64,000 bases of DNA from an uncultured Flavobacterium sp. (GTDB lineage Bacteria; Bacteroidota; Bacteroidia; Flavobacteriales; Flavobacteriaceae), in assembly GCF_943913405.1 (NCBI RefSeq), contig NZ_CALTYA010000014.1:13862-77861 (forward strand), read 5' to 3'. Both the position numbers and the translations under genes were made by a program. The notes under the pieces are model-generated. The model saw only the letters and a program-made list of their open reading frames with translations. It was not told the DNA's origin and did not search any database. This document shows positions 34,479-42,825 of this stretch, one piece after another; position 1 is the first letter of the stretch, and the number at the start of each line of letters is the position of its first letter.

Positions 34479-34821
34479 TCATAAACCTGGCCCTGAGTTT
34501 TTCATAAGGCTGTTTGGCACTGTTCATGCCGCTGTATTGGCGCTTTCAAAAATGCGGGGTTGAAAAGCGTGATGTCGTTCTTGATATTGTCAGCATTGAT
34601 AAAAGCAGGAATAAGCCTTGCCCGTTTACCGTCAGTTCGGTCAGCGTATCTTCGACAAATATGTTGTTGTCTACGTTGATCGCCTTTAAATTCATGCGCT
34701 GGTCGTCAGTAAGGCTTCCCGCCGGAAGCTTGGCGCTGATGGCCGTGATGTTCGCGTTGATTGCCGTTAAATCGACTGCTGAAATAACCATATTCAGCTT
34801 GTTTTCAGTGATATTGCCCAT
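34455..34821 (-). pseudogene. Frameshifted remnant of a flavobacterial helical protein
   Basis: Translation from the ATG at 34821 gives MGNITENKLNMVISAVDLTA and continues in one frame to TLTELTVNGQG. Beyond that the coding sense jumps to a second frame (LIPAFINADNIKNDITLF), then to a third (FESANTAA), and again to a frame reading MNSAKQPYEKLRARFMNQG. The last segment runs into the truncated propeller gene. At least three frame changes in 370 bp show decay, or an assembly fault. The family appears to be a small all-helical Bacteroidota protein of unknown function; I cannot name it. Confidence 0.72.
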
Positions 34822-35178
34822 GTTTTTATTTTTAAATGGATTATAAAATAGTGAATTACTCAGTGCTAAAAATAAATAGCTTTCTTCTGTAAAAGGCAAA
34901 ATGAGCAAATACTCGACGTATGGTAAGCTTTTACCGACAGGAAGTACTTTTTTGAGTTTTTTCTGAAAAAAAGCACCTACTTTTTACACTTAAAGCCAAA
35001 ATAAATCAGAACTTCTGCTTGTTGATGATTGATTGGAAAAAATTAAGCATTTTTTTTATGCTTACGCTATAAAGAACAAGGAAATAGTGCTGCTGTTGTT
35101 GTTTTGACTTAGCTGTTAAGATTTATTTAACAGAGTTTGCTTAGTTTTCATATATTCACTTACCACTAAATTATTCAT
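34822..35178. other. Intergenic region with a regulatory-looking motif, 357 bp
   Basis: No coding frame is visible. The notable element is GCAAATACTCGA at 34905-34916, followed by the small palindrome GGTAAGCTTTTACC at 34922-34935. The same 12-mer occurs at 36171-36182. Both copies lie 70-85 bp upstream of minus-strand genes. Confidence 0.5.
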
Positions 35179-35382
35179 ATGACGATAGAAAGATATTTTA
35201 CAGTTGCGAGCAAATATGAAGACAAGATGTTCAATATTGACAGCCTAATCAATAAGAAAGGCGGTTATTTTATCAAGACCCAAACCAAAGCCGGTTTTGT
35301 CTATACCGTAGATTTTGACAGCCAATCTAAAGGGGATGAATTTGATTTGGAACTTCGAGAATTGATTCCGAATTTATTGTAA
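35179..35382 (+). CDS. Small protein of unknown function
   Basis: A protein of 67 residues that I do not recognise. It begins with MTIERYFTVASKYEDK and contains alternating beta-like strands (GGYFIKTQTKAGFVYTVDF) before an acidic helix-like C-terminus (DEFDLELRELIPNLL). It has no signal peptide or membrane segment. It stands alone, so support is codon pattern and a sensible start only. Confidence 0.5.
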   Translation: MTIERYFTVASKYEDKMFNIDSLINKKGGYFIKTQTKAGFVYTVDFDSQSKGDEFDLELRELIPNLL

Positions 35383-35459
35383 GTATTTGTCATGTTTAGG
35401 GCAATCCAACAGCCTTCAATCTTTTCGAAAATCTTTCTTTGTGTTAAAAACTTTAGGAG

Positions 35460-36098
35460 CTAGTTCTTTTGGCTTCGCAATAGCTTATATTTTGCAAAAA
35501 AATCTGGATGGGACGCCTTAAGCGCTTTTGCATTTTTGTCTAAACCTTCTTTGAGAACGGCTTCAGTTTGCCTGAAAAGATTTTTCAGTTGCAGTTTTGA
35601 ATGTTTGTTGGTTATCCTTTTTTTGGCCGGGAGTATTTCATGAAAATAATTGCTGACCATGGTTTCATATTCATTAAGCAAGTTTAGCGTAATGCCATAT
35701 CTAGCAAGTCCTGACAAGTTTTTCTTTGCCTCTTCTTGGATAGCCTGAAGATGGTTTAAAAGAAAGCGGTCTTTCTTTTGGAAAAGTTCGTCATAAACCG
35801 CTTTTGATCGCGCAGCAACTTCTAAAGAAGACTCATTGAAGGTAATTGTTTTTAAGAGGATCTCGATATCGGCACCGGCCTTGCAGATTTTTTTCTTGGT
35901 TTCCTCGCGCTTGAATATGATTTCATAGGTCATTTGGTTTTCCTTGCGCAATACTTCTAAGATGTCAAAAATCTTGCTTTTGAAGAACATGAAAGAAAGC
36001 TCGAAGTCATGAAAATCAACGAGAATTTCAGGATTTTCTTCGATAAATTCGATAATAGACTGATACCTGTTCAATCGAACAATTTGGCTAGCATTCAT
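35460..36098 (-). CDS. All-helical protein of unknown function
   Basis: A protein of 212 residues, almost all helical by composition, with lysine and glutamate-rich amphipathic stretches (QKKDRFLLNHLQAIQEEAKKN near 110, QLKNLFRQTEAVLKEGLDKN near 170). No signal peptide, membrane segment or known motif is seen. I do not recognise the family, although similar helical proteins are common in Flavobacterium. Upstream, 73 bp before the start, lies a copy of the motif GCAAATACTCGA shared with the decayed gene at 34.8 kb. Confidence 0.65.
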   Translation of the reverse strand: MNASQIVRLNRYQSIIEFIEENPEILVDFHDFELSFMFFKSKIFDILEVLRKENQMTYEIIFKREETKKKICKAGADIEILLKTITFNESSLEVAARSKAVYDELFQKKDRFLLNHLQAIQEEAKKNLSGLARYGITLNLLNEYETMVSNYFHEILPAKKRITNKHSKLQLKNLFRQTEAVLKEGLDKNAKALKASHPDFFAKYKLLRSQKN

Positions 36099-36521
36099 GA
36101 TTTTGGCTTTGAGGTCTCTAAGAGATTTTAGCGAAAATAGAAAACTTCGGCTGATAAAACCTTAAAAACTGCAAATACTCGATGAGTGGTTGCTTTTTGT
36201 CGGTGTAGTGCCAGCGCATGAATTTTTTAAGGAAAAAATAAAGGGCAAGAAGGAAGGTTTTATAGGAAAATTTTTAGGTTTTAAACGCAAAGGCTGGAAG
36301 GTTTCGCAAAATTTCGCAAAGAGATAAATGCAGTAAATTTTCTTTGCGAAATTCTTCTTTTTTTCTTTGCGTTTAAAACCTCAAAATTCTTCTGCAAAAC
36401 TTCACCAAACCTTCCAAAACTTTGCGTTGAAAAAAGAACCTCGCCGATCTTAAAATAATTTCACTATTCTTTCACAAAAAGCTGTTCAATAATATTCTAA
36501 ATTTATACTAAAAATCATTTC
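36099..36521. repeat. Intergenic region with nested TTTGCG inverted repeats
   Basis: This 423-bp stretch has no coding frame. AGGTTTTAAACGCAAAG (36276-36292) recurs exactly inverted as CTTTGCGTTTAAAACCT (36365-36381). Between them a second inverted pair, TTTCGCAAAGA and TCTTTGCGAAA, is nested. Further partial copies of CTTTGCG follow up to 36430. The whole can fold into one large cruciform or RNA hairpin. Related direct TTTGCG units occur at 52952-53003. Confidence 0.75.
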
Positions 36522-37424
36522 ATGGCTGTAGAAACGACCAAGTTCAAAGATACCGACATTGTCTGGACAGATATTACAAATCCGACGCGCGAAGAACTTG
36601 AAGAAGTAGGCAAAAAATATGACCTCAATCCTTATACTTTCATGGATAGTTTGGATCCTGACCATTTGCCGAAGTATGAAGAACACAATAATACCCACTT
36701 TTTTATCGTAAGAGTTTTAGAGCACTCGCAAGAACACGAGCAGACTATTCGGGAAATGACGACTAAAATTGCTGTTTTTTACAATACCAATTTTATCATC
36801 ACAATCCACCGAAAAGCCCAGCCGGTGATGGAAAGCATAAGGGCAACCTGCATCGATTCAGGAAAAGTGGTTTCTACCGGAGCGATGGCCGTGAAGATTA
36901 TCTGGGAGACGCTGCATACTTATGAAACGCCAGTTTTTAAGCTTTCTGAAGAAATTGATTATTATGAGTCGAAGGTTTTTTTGAAGAAAAATGTTCCTGC
37001 AGACATGATTGAAGGCATGTATTATTTGAAGCGTAAGGCGGGACTCTGCAAAAAGCTTTTTTTATTGACCAATGAAGTGCTTAATTCGGTTAAAATAGAG
37101 GAAAAAGATAAGCCCGCTTTGCAAGATGCCAGGGATTTGCACTTGAAATTGCTGACGCTTTATGATCAAGTTCATGATGATGCGAATAATTTGCTAAATA
37201 TTTATCTGTCTCTTTCAGCTCGAAAAACAAACGACGTGATGAAGATCTTGACGATTTTCTCTGTTTTTTTTATGCCACTTACTTTTATAGCAGGAATTTA
37301 TGGAATGAACTTTAGGTTTATGCCCGAACTTCAAGAAAAATGGGGCTATCCGAGCGCTTTATTAGCCATGGCAATTGTGTCTATCGTAATTTTTATCTGG
37401 TTCAGAAGGAAGAAATGGCTATAA
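36522..37424 (+). CDS. corA: Magnesium/cobalt transporter CorA
   Basis: A protein of 300 residues that carries Mg2+ (and Co2+) across the inner membrane as a homopentamer. The cytoplasmic funnel domain occupies residues 1-235, including the long helix around LLTLYDQVHDDANNLLNIYLS. Two C-terminal membrane helices follow, with the family signature YGMNF at 260-264 (GMN 261-263) between them, and a basic end RRKKWL. The second helix is IVSIVIFIWF. The length is normal for CorA. No Mg2+ riboswitch is recognisable upstream. Confidence 0.96.
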   Translation: MAVETTKFKDTDIVWTDITNPTREELEEVGKKYDLNPYTFMDSLDPDHLPKYEEHNNTHFFIVRVLEHSQEHEQTIREMTTKIAVFYNTNFIITIHRKAQPVMESIRATCIDSGKVVSTGAMAVKIIWETLHTYETPVFKLSEEIDYYESKVFLKKNVPADMIEGMYYLKRKAGLCKKLFLLTNEVLNSVKIEEKDKPALQDARDLHLKLLTLYDQVHDDANNLLNIYLSLSARKTNDVMKILTIFSVFFMPLTFIAGIYGMNFRFMPELQEKWGYPSALLAMAIVSIVIFIWFRRKKWL

Positions 37425-37457
37425 AAAAAGTGGAAGCTTCAGCCTCCACTTTTTATT
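37424..37457. terminator. Terminator between corA and the acidic small gene
   Basis: AAAAGTGGAAGC and GCCTCCACTTTT form a stem with one mismatch and a four-base loop, with A and T runs on both sides. It can act in both directions for the convergent genes. Confidence 0.85.
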
Positions 37458-37475
37458 TTTTAGATGATTCCTTTT

Positions 37476-37682
37476 TTAAGGAATTCCTATAGTTTCATCA
37501 CCTTTATTTCGGTCGTCTTCCGATTTTTCTTCGGGAGATTTTGAACCATCTTGGGTTTTGCTTTCTTCATCAGAATCACCGTCAAGATCAACATTTTCTG
37601 ATTTTATTTTAGAAACGTTGATATACACATTGTCCGAAATCTTTCTGATCTCTGGAACATCTTTTCTTTTTTCTTCTGACAT
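37476..37682 (-). CDS. Small acidic protein downstream of catalase
   Basis: A 68-residue hydrophilic protein from the ATG at 37682 (another ATG lies two codons upstream). The first 30 residues (MSEEKRKDVPEIRKISDNV) look partly structured; the C-terminal half is a disordered run of D, E, S and K. It begins 12 bp after the katE stop, so it is probably co-transcribed with catalase. It has no known domain. A role in stress protection is suggested by its position only. Confidence 0.65.
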   Translation of the reverse strand: MSEEKRKDVPEIRKISDNVYINVSKIKSENVDLDGDSDEESKTQDGSKSPEEKSEDDRNKGDETIGIP

Positions 37683-37694
37683 AATCATTCTGTT

Positions 37695-39869
37695 TTAATT
37701 CAATTTAATTGATTTTTCACGAATCCAAATGCGGTGCTGTTTCATTGCTTCAATAAAGTTTCCTGAGAAATTTTTGGCGTTTCCTGAATTCGTAATGATT
37801 CCGTATTCGCGCATATCTTCAGAAGAAAGTTTTCTGAAGGCGTTGATTTCTTCTAATAATTTCATGCCTTCTTTTTCAGCGCCGATGACTTTGCAATGTT
37901 TGTAAGCATCGTTTAAAAAGTCTGGAATTTTATCTTCCAATGCCAATCTGTCAACGCTGCCTTCTCCGGAAGGAATAAAAATGGCATCGAACAAAACAGA
38001 AGAACATGTCAAAATACTGTGATCCACTTTGATTTCTGAACCATTGGAAGCAGTAATTGATGTCGCATTTGTTCCTATGATTTTTGCTTGAGCGCCTTCT
38101 TTTTCTAAAGCTGCTTTCAAGTTATTTATAGAATCTGCGTCTACGCCGTCACTGCATAAAAATGCTACTTTCCTTGATTCGATTGTTGGCGAATTTGTTT
38201 TGTTTAAAATCATGCTCAACGCATCTGAAGCCTGAATGCTTGAAGTAACGTCTTTTGGTTCGTGCTTTTTAGGATCAGCATCTGCGCCAACACCATGATT
38301 CATTGGTTTTTCTGGACTTTTAGGTACTGGCATTCCCAATCCGAAAGCGACTTTTTCAGCCAAAGTTGCATCTACTTGCGATAGCAATCCGAGCATTCTT
38401 TCACGAATGGAAGGGACTTCTACTTTGCCCAATTCAAAACGCAGTGCATTGATGATATGGTCTTGTTCTGTCGGCGTCTGGCTTCCGAAGAATAATTTGG
38501 CCTGGCTGAAATGATCAGAGAAACTTTCGCTTCTTTCACGCACTTTCTGCGCATCGATTCTTTCGTTGAAACTAGAAAATCCGCCTTCGGCAATCTTTGC
38601 TTGGTAGGGACAGCCTCCGCCTAAAGTATTAGGGTGATAGCTTACTCTTCCTACATTTATTTCTTGTCTCATGTGGCCGTCACGCTGGTTGTTGTGCATC
38701 GGCGCAATGGTTCTGTTGATTGGAATTTCGTGGAAATTTGGACTTCCTAATCGTGATAATTGTGTATCCGTATAAGAGAAGAGCCTTCCTTGCAATAAGG
38801 GATCATTTGAGAAGTCAATTCCTGGAACTACATGTCCTGGGTGAAAAGCGACCTGCTCTGTTTCTGCAAAAAAGTTATCCGGATTTCTGTTCAGTACCAT
38901 TTTTCCAATGACTGTTACCGGAACCAATTCTTCAGGAACAAGCTTTGTAGGGTCTAAAAGATCGAAGTCAAATTTGTGCTCATCTTCTTCCGGAATAAGC
39001 TGTACGCCTAATTCCCATTCAGGAAAACTCCCGCTGTCGATGGCTTCCCATAAATCTCTACGGTGAAAATCAGGATCATTGCCTGAAATTTTCACAGCTT
39101 CGTCCCAAACTACGGCGTGAGTTCCTAATTTTGGTTTCCAGTGGAATTTTACGAAGTGCGACTTATTCTCTTCGTTTATAAATCTGAAAGTATGCACGCC
39201 AAAACCTTCCATCATTCGGTAACTTCTGGGAATAGCGCGATCTGACATTGCCCACATAATCATGTGCATCGATTCTGGCATCAGGGAAATAAAATCCCAA
39301 AACGTATCGTGAGCTGACGCTGCCTGAGGCATTTCATTGTGGGGTTCTGGCTTTACAGCGTGAATTAGGTCCGGAAATTTAGAAGCGTCTTGTATAAAAA
39401 AGACTGGAACATTATTTCCGACTAGGTCAAAATTTCCTTCCTGCGTGTAAAATTTTACGGCAAAACCACGAACATCGCGAGCCAAATCAGTTGAACCACG
39501 GAAACCGGCAACCGTTGAAAAGCGTACAAATACAGGTGTTGTGGCATTTGCATCTTTTAAGAATCCCGCTTTTGTAAATTTTGCAGCTTTGGCATTTGGC
39601 TGAAAAAAACCGTGTGCAGCTGAACCTCTTGCATGCACGATTCTTTCTGGAATTCTCTCATGGTCAAAATGCGTAATTTTTTCACGCAAGATAAAATCTT
39701 CTAATAGGGAAGGACCGCGTTCACCAGCTTTCAGTGAGTTATTGTCGTCGTTGATTTTGACACCGTGGTCGGTCGTTAAAAATTGACCTGTTCCATCAGA
39801 TTTGTTTTTTTCCAAATCCTGAAGTTTTGCATTCTCAAAAGTCTTTGAATTTGCGTCATTCTTTTTCAT
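37695..39869 (-). CDS. katE: Large-subunit catalase (HPII/KatE type)
   Basis: A protein of 724 residues that breaks down hydrogen peroxide to water and oxygen using heme. The N-terminal extension and the catalase core are followed by a flavodoxin-like C-terminal domain (about 565-715, with KVAFLCSDGVDADSINNLKAAL), the mark of large-subunit catalases. The distal histidine is His79 in RIVHARGSAAHGFF, with the conserved Asn in DLVGNNVPVFFIQDA and the proximal tyrosine in RLFSYTDTQLSRLG. All key residues are in place. It is the first gene of a two-gene unit with the small acidic protein. Confidence 0.97.
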   Translation of the reverse strand: MKKNDANSKTFENAKLQDLEKNKSDGTGQFLTTDHGVKINDDNNSLKAGERGPSLLEDFILREKITHFDHERIPERIVHARGSAAHGFFQPNAKAAKFTKAGFLKDANATTPVFVRFSTVAGFRGSTDLARDVRGFAVKFYTQEGNFDLVGNNVPVFFIQDASKFPDLIHAVKPEPHNEMPQAASAHDTFWDFISLMPESMHMIMWAMSDRAIPRSYRMMEGFGVHTFRFINEENKSHFVKFHWKPKLGTHAVVWDEAVKISGNDPDFHRRDLWEAIDSGSFPEWELGVQLIPEEDEHKFDFDLLDPTKLVPEELVPVTVIGKMVLNRNPDNFFAETEQVAFHPGHVVPGIDFSNDPLLQGRLFSYTDTQLSRLGSPNFHEIPINRTIAPMHNNQRDGHMRQEINVGRVSYHPNTLGGGCPYQAKIAEGGFSSFNERIDAQKVRERSESFSDHFSQAKLFFGSQTPTEQDHIINALRFELGKVEVPSIRERMLGLLSQVDATLAEKVAFGLGMPVPKSPEKPMNHGVGADADPKKHEPKDVTSSIQASDALSMILNKTNSPTIESRKVAFLCSDGVDADSINNLKAALEKEGAQAKIIGTNATSITASNGSEIKVDHSILTCSSVLFDAIFIPSGEGSVDRLALEDKIPDFLNDAYKHCKVIGAEKEGMKLLEEINAFRKLSSEDMREYGIITNSGNAKNFSGNFIEAMKQHRIWIREKSIKLN

Positions 39870-40066
39870 AGTAGTTTGTTTTTTTGTTGATTGCCATGAC
39901 TATAAAGGTTGTCATTTTCAGAGAATTAGGGATTACAAAATTTTCAAGAAAGGTTGCAGAATTTTTGAAATTAGAATTCTAAAATAATTTAAAAATTAAC
40001 TATTGTTCAGCCGAGATTTTTTATACGAATTAGTACTTTTAAAAGCTAAGCTAAAAGAAAGAAAAC

Positions 40067-41323
40067 ATGTCAGAAAGAATTCGTGAAAAGCTAACAATCC
40101 TCGCCGACGCTGCGAAATATGATGTCTCTTGTTCGTCGAGCGGCAGCAATAGAAAAAATACCAATAAAGGTTTGGGCGATTCCAGCGGTTCGGGAATTTG
40201 CCATACTTATACAGAAGATGGGCGTTGTGTTTCGTTGCTAAAAATCCTCTTAACAAATCATTGCATTTTTGACTGTGCATTTTGTGTGTCGCGCAAAAGC
40301 AATGATGTGAAGCGCGCCGCATTTACGGTAGAAGAAGTGGTGGAATTGACGATGAGTTTTTACCGACGCAATTATATTGAAGGCTTATTTTTAAGCTCCG
40401 GAATCTTTAAAAATGCTGATTATACGATGGAACGTTTGGTTCGCATTGCCAAGAAATTACGCTTAGAAAATAATTTCAACGGTTATATTCATCTAAAAAC
40501 TATTCCGGGAGCAAGCGAAGAATTATTAACCGAAGCCGGACTTTATGCAGATCGGATGAGCATAAATCTTGAAATGCCGACCGAAGCAGGCTTGAAATTA
40601 TTGGCTCCAGAAAAATCACATGACGACGTGAAGAAACCGCTGTCATTTATCAAGGATAGCATTATTCAGTTCAAGGATGAAAAAAAGATAATTCGAAGCA
40701 CGCCAAAGTTTGTTCCTGCGGGGCAAAGTACGCAGATGGTGATTGGCGCTACGCCTGAAACCGATATGGAAATCATGTACAGCGCTCATGAATATTACAA
40801 AAATTATGACTTGAAGCGTGTTTATTATTCAGGCTATATTCCGATAAGTTATGATGACAGAATGCCAATGATTGGCAGTCAGCCACCGCTTTTGCGTGAA
40901 AATAGGCTGTACCAAACTGATTGGCTGATGCGTTTTTATGGTTTTGATGTGCATGAAATTTTAAATCCTAAAAATCCGCATCTCGACGTGGATATTGATC
41001 CTAAATTAAGTTGGGCATTGCGTAATATGGAGCAATTTCCGATAGATATAAATACTGCAGATTATAAAATGATTTTGCGTGTCCCGGGAATAGGGGTGGG
41101 TTCTGCAAAAAAGATTGTGCAGGCAAGAAAGTTCGGAAAACTGCGTGCCGACCAATTAAAGAAAATCGGAATTGCTTTTAATCGTGCCAAGCATTTTATA
41201 CGCTATGCCGATAGTATTTTTCAACTGAATGCACCAGAAGCAATTCACGTTAAAAACTTGATTCTTTCTAAAAGCAACAGCAAGTATTTAAAAGTACCAC
41301 AGAACCAGCTAACGCTTTTTTAA
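40067..41323 (+). CDS. Putative DNA modification/repair radical SAM protein
   Basis: A protein of 418 residues. The radical SAM cluster motif CIFDCAFC gives Cys66, Cys70 and Cys73 (CxxxCxxC), which bind the 4Fe-4S cluster that cleaves S-adenosylmethionine. Extra cysteines 22, 45 and 54 precede it. The C-terminus has a helix-hairpin-helix region near 343-375 (RVPGIGVGSAKKIVQARKFG), a DNA-binding fold. This is the layout of the family named after its link to UDG-domain proteins (TIGR03916). The following gene overlaps by one base (TAATG) and is its usual partner. Its reaction is not established. Confidence 0.92.
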   Translation: MSERIREKLTILADAAKYDVSCSSSGSNRKNTNKGLGDSSGSGICHTYTEDGRCVSLLKILLTNHCIFDCAFCVSRKSNDVKRAAFTVEEVVELTMSFYRRNYIEGLFLSSGIFKNADYTMERLVRIAKKLRLENNFNGYIHLKTIPGASEELLTEAGLYADRMSINLEMPTEAGLKLLAPEKSHDDVKKPLSFIKDSIIQFKDEKKIIRSTPKFVPAGQSTQMVIGATPETDMEIMYSAHEYYKNYDLKRVYYSGYIPISYDDRMPMIGSQPPLLRENRLYQTDWLMRFYGFDVHEILNPKNPHLDVDIDPKLSWALRNMEQFPIDINTADYKMILRVPGIGVGSAKKIVQARKFGKLRADQLKKIGIAFNRAKHFIRYADSIFQLNAPEAIHVKNLILSKSNSKYLKVPQNQLTLF

Positions 41324-42090
41324 TGACAACTTACATTTTTGATGGAAGCTTAGAAGGTTTGCTGACTGCTATTTTTGAATTTTATGAACGGAAGCCACGA
41401 AAGATTCAATTGGTAAGTGAAAAATATTTTCAGCCTAAAATTTTAGAAGAAACATTTGAAGTTGTAAGCAATGACGTGAAAGCTCAAAGAGTTTGGTCGG
41501 GATTGAAAAAGAAAATCGGGCAAGATTGGCAAATGCGTTTTTATAAAACATATCTTTCTGAAAGTGAAGAGAGTTTTCAGCATCTTTTTGATTTTGCGTG
41601 TTATATTTTTGATAATCCAGCAGGAGCAGAGGCTAATTTTGGGAATCCGTCTGTGATAGCAATTTCCAAAATGGATAAAAGTGTAAACCGGGAGAAGCAT
41701 AGAATGAAGGCTTTTATACGTTTTCAAGAAACTTCTGACGGAATTTTTTATGCTCCGATTGAACCTGATTATAATGTTTTGCCTTTAATTTCTTCTTTTT
41801 TTAAAAACAGATATGCAGATCAGAAATGGATTATCTATGATATAAAAAGGCAATACGGCTTATATTATGATTTAGAAAAAGTGGAAGAAATCAGATTGGA
41901 TTATATTCCGACTGCAAAATCCAGCCCAATGAGATTGCCCAATGATCATCTTCAGGAAAAGCAGGAACTTTATTCGTTGCTTTGGAATGATTATTTTAAA
42001 AGCACCAATATATCAGCTCGAAAAAATATGAAACTTCATTTGCAACATGTTCCAAAAAGATATTGGAAATATTTGACTGAAAAGCAATAG
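41323..42090 (+). CDS. DUF4130 protein, partner of the radical SAM protein (TIGR03915 type)
   Basis: A protein of 255 residues. It begins TTYIFDGSLEGLLTAIFEFYERK, which is the start of the TIGR03915 family, and has the DUF4130 core MDKSVNREKHRMKAFIRFQ (about 117-135) followed by DYNVLPLISSFFKNRYADQ. In many bacteria this protein carries an extra uracil-DNA-glycosylase-like domain at the C-terminus; here the protein stops at 255, so that domain is absent. Translation is coupled to the radical SAM gene by the TAATG overlap. The pair is a candidate DNA-lesion repair or base-modification system. Confidence 0.9.
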   Translation: MTTYIFDGSLEGLLTAIFEFYERKPRKIQLVSEKYFQPKILEETFEVVSNDVKAQRVWSGLKKKIGQDWQMRFYKTYLSESEESFQHLFDFACYIFDNPAGAEANFGNPSVIAISKMDKSVNREKHRMKAFIRFQETSDGIFYAPIEPDYNVLPLISSFFKNRYADQKWIIYDIKRQYGLYYDLEKVEEIRLDYIPTAKSSPMRLPNDHLQEKQELYSLLWNDYFKSTNISARKNMKLHLQHVPKRYWKYLTEKQ

Positions 42091-42138
42091 CTAAAGTTTG
42101 CAAATTTTCGTAAATTAGATTTCCCAAATCTATTAGCG

Positions 42139-42744
42139 GTGAATAAGAATTTCATCATATCGAGTTTATTTATTTTCAGTAGTTCAATTTATGGACAAAC
42201 TGCTGTCGAACATTATAATGTTGGCATTGAAAGTGATAAAGCTGAAAATTGGCAAGGAGCCATTAAGGCTTATACTGAAGCGATTGAGCTTAATCCTGAT
42301 TATAAAAAAGCGTATGTAAACAGGGCTTTCGATCGGTTGATTATTGGTGATGCAATTGGTGCAGTAGCAGATTTGACAAAAGCAATTGCTCTTGATTCAA
42401 AACTTGAAGACGCATATTATTACAGAGGAAATGCAAAATATGATCTTGGTGATTATCGAGGAGCAATTTCAGATTATACTACTTCTATTTCTTTAAAACC
42501 TAATGAAGCTGGCAAATTTTATAACAGAGGCTTGGCAAAATTTGAGTTGGAAGATTTTAAAGGAGCGATTTTAGATTACAACAAATCAATTTCTCTTAAA
42601 CCTGACTATTCGGCTACATATTATAATAGGGGAGCGACAAAAGTAAAGCTGAATGATTTAAAAGGAGCTTGCGAAGACTGGAGCAAAGCTGGAGAATTGG
42701 GTGATGCAAATGCTTATGAACTAATAAAAAAGCACTGCCAATAA
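42139..42744 (+). CDS. Secreted tetratricopeptide repeat protein
   Basis: A protein of 201 residues starting with GTG at 42139. The first 20 residues form a signal peptide (IISSLFIFSSSIYGQ). Four TPR units follow, each with the shape of AYYNRGLAKFELEDFKGAI: near 25-58, 59-92, 93-126 and 127-160. It should lie in the periplasm and bind proteins. A cysteine pair in the last part (ACEDWSKAG and KHC at the end) may form a disulphide. A bidirectional terminator follows. Confidence 0.82.
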   Translation: MNKNFIISSLFIFSSSIYGQTAVEHYNVGIESDKAENWQGAIKAYTEAIELNPDYKKAYVNRAFDRLIIGDAIGAVADLTKAIALDSKLEDAYYYRGNAKYDLGDYRGAISDYTTSISLKPNEAGKFYNRGLAKFELEDFKGAILDYNKSISLKPDYSATYYNRGATKVKLNDLKGACEDWSKAGELGDANAYELIKKHCQ

Positions 42745-42775
42745 TATTTCATAAAATTCATTTTGATAAAAAAAG

Positions 42776-42805
42776 AAAACCCTGCTCAGTAATGAGCAGG
42801 GTTTT
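42776..42805. terminator. Bidirectional terminator
   Basis: AAAACCCTGCTCA and TGAGCAGGGTTTT form a perfect 13-bp stem with a GTAA loop. It serves the TPR gene on the plus strand and the OmpA-family gene on the minus strand. Confidence 0.95.
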
Positions 42806-42825
42806 TTAATTTATTGAGAAGTAAA

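Noticed and set aside
36276..36381. Terminal inverted repeats of an insertion sequence
   Set aside because: The arms are only about 70 bp apart with no transposase frame between them. A repetitive palindrome fits better.
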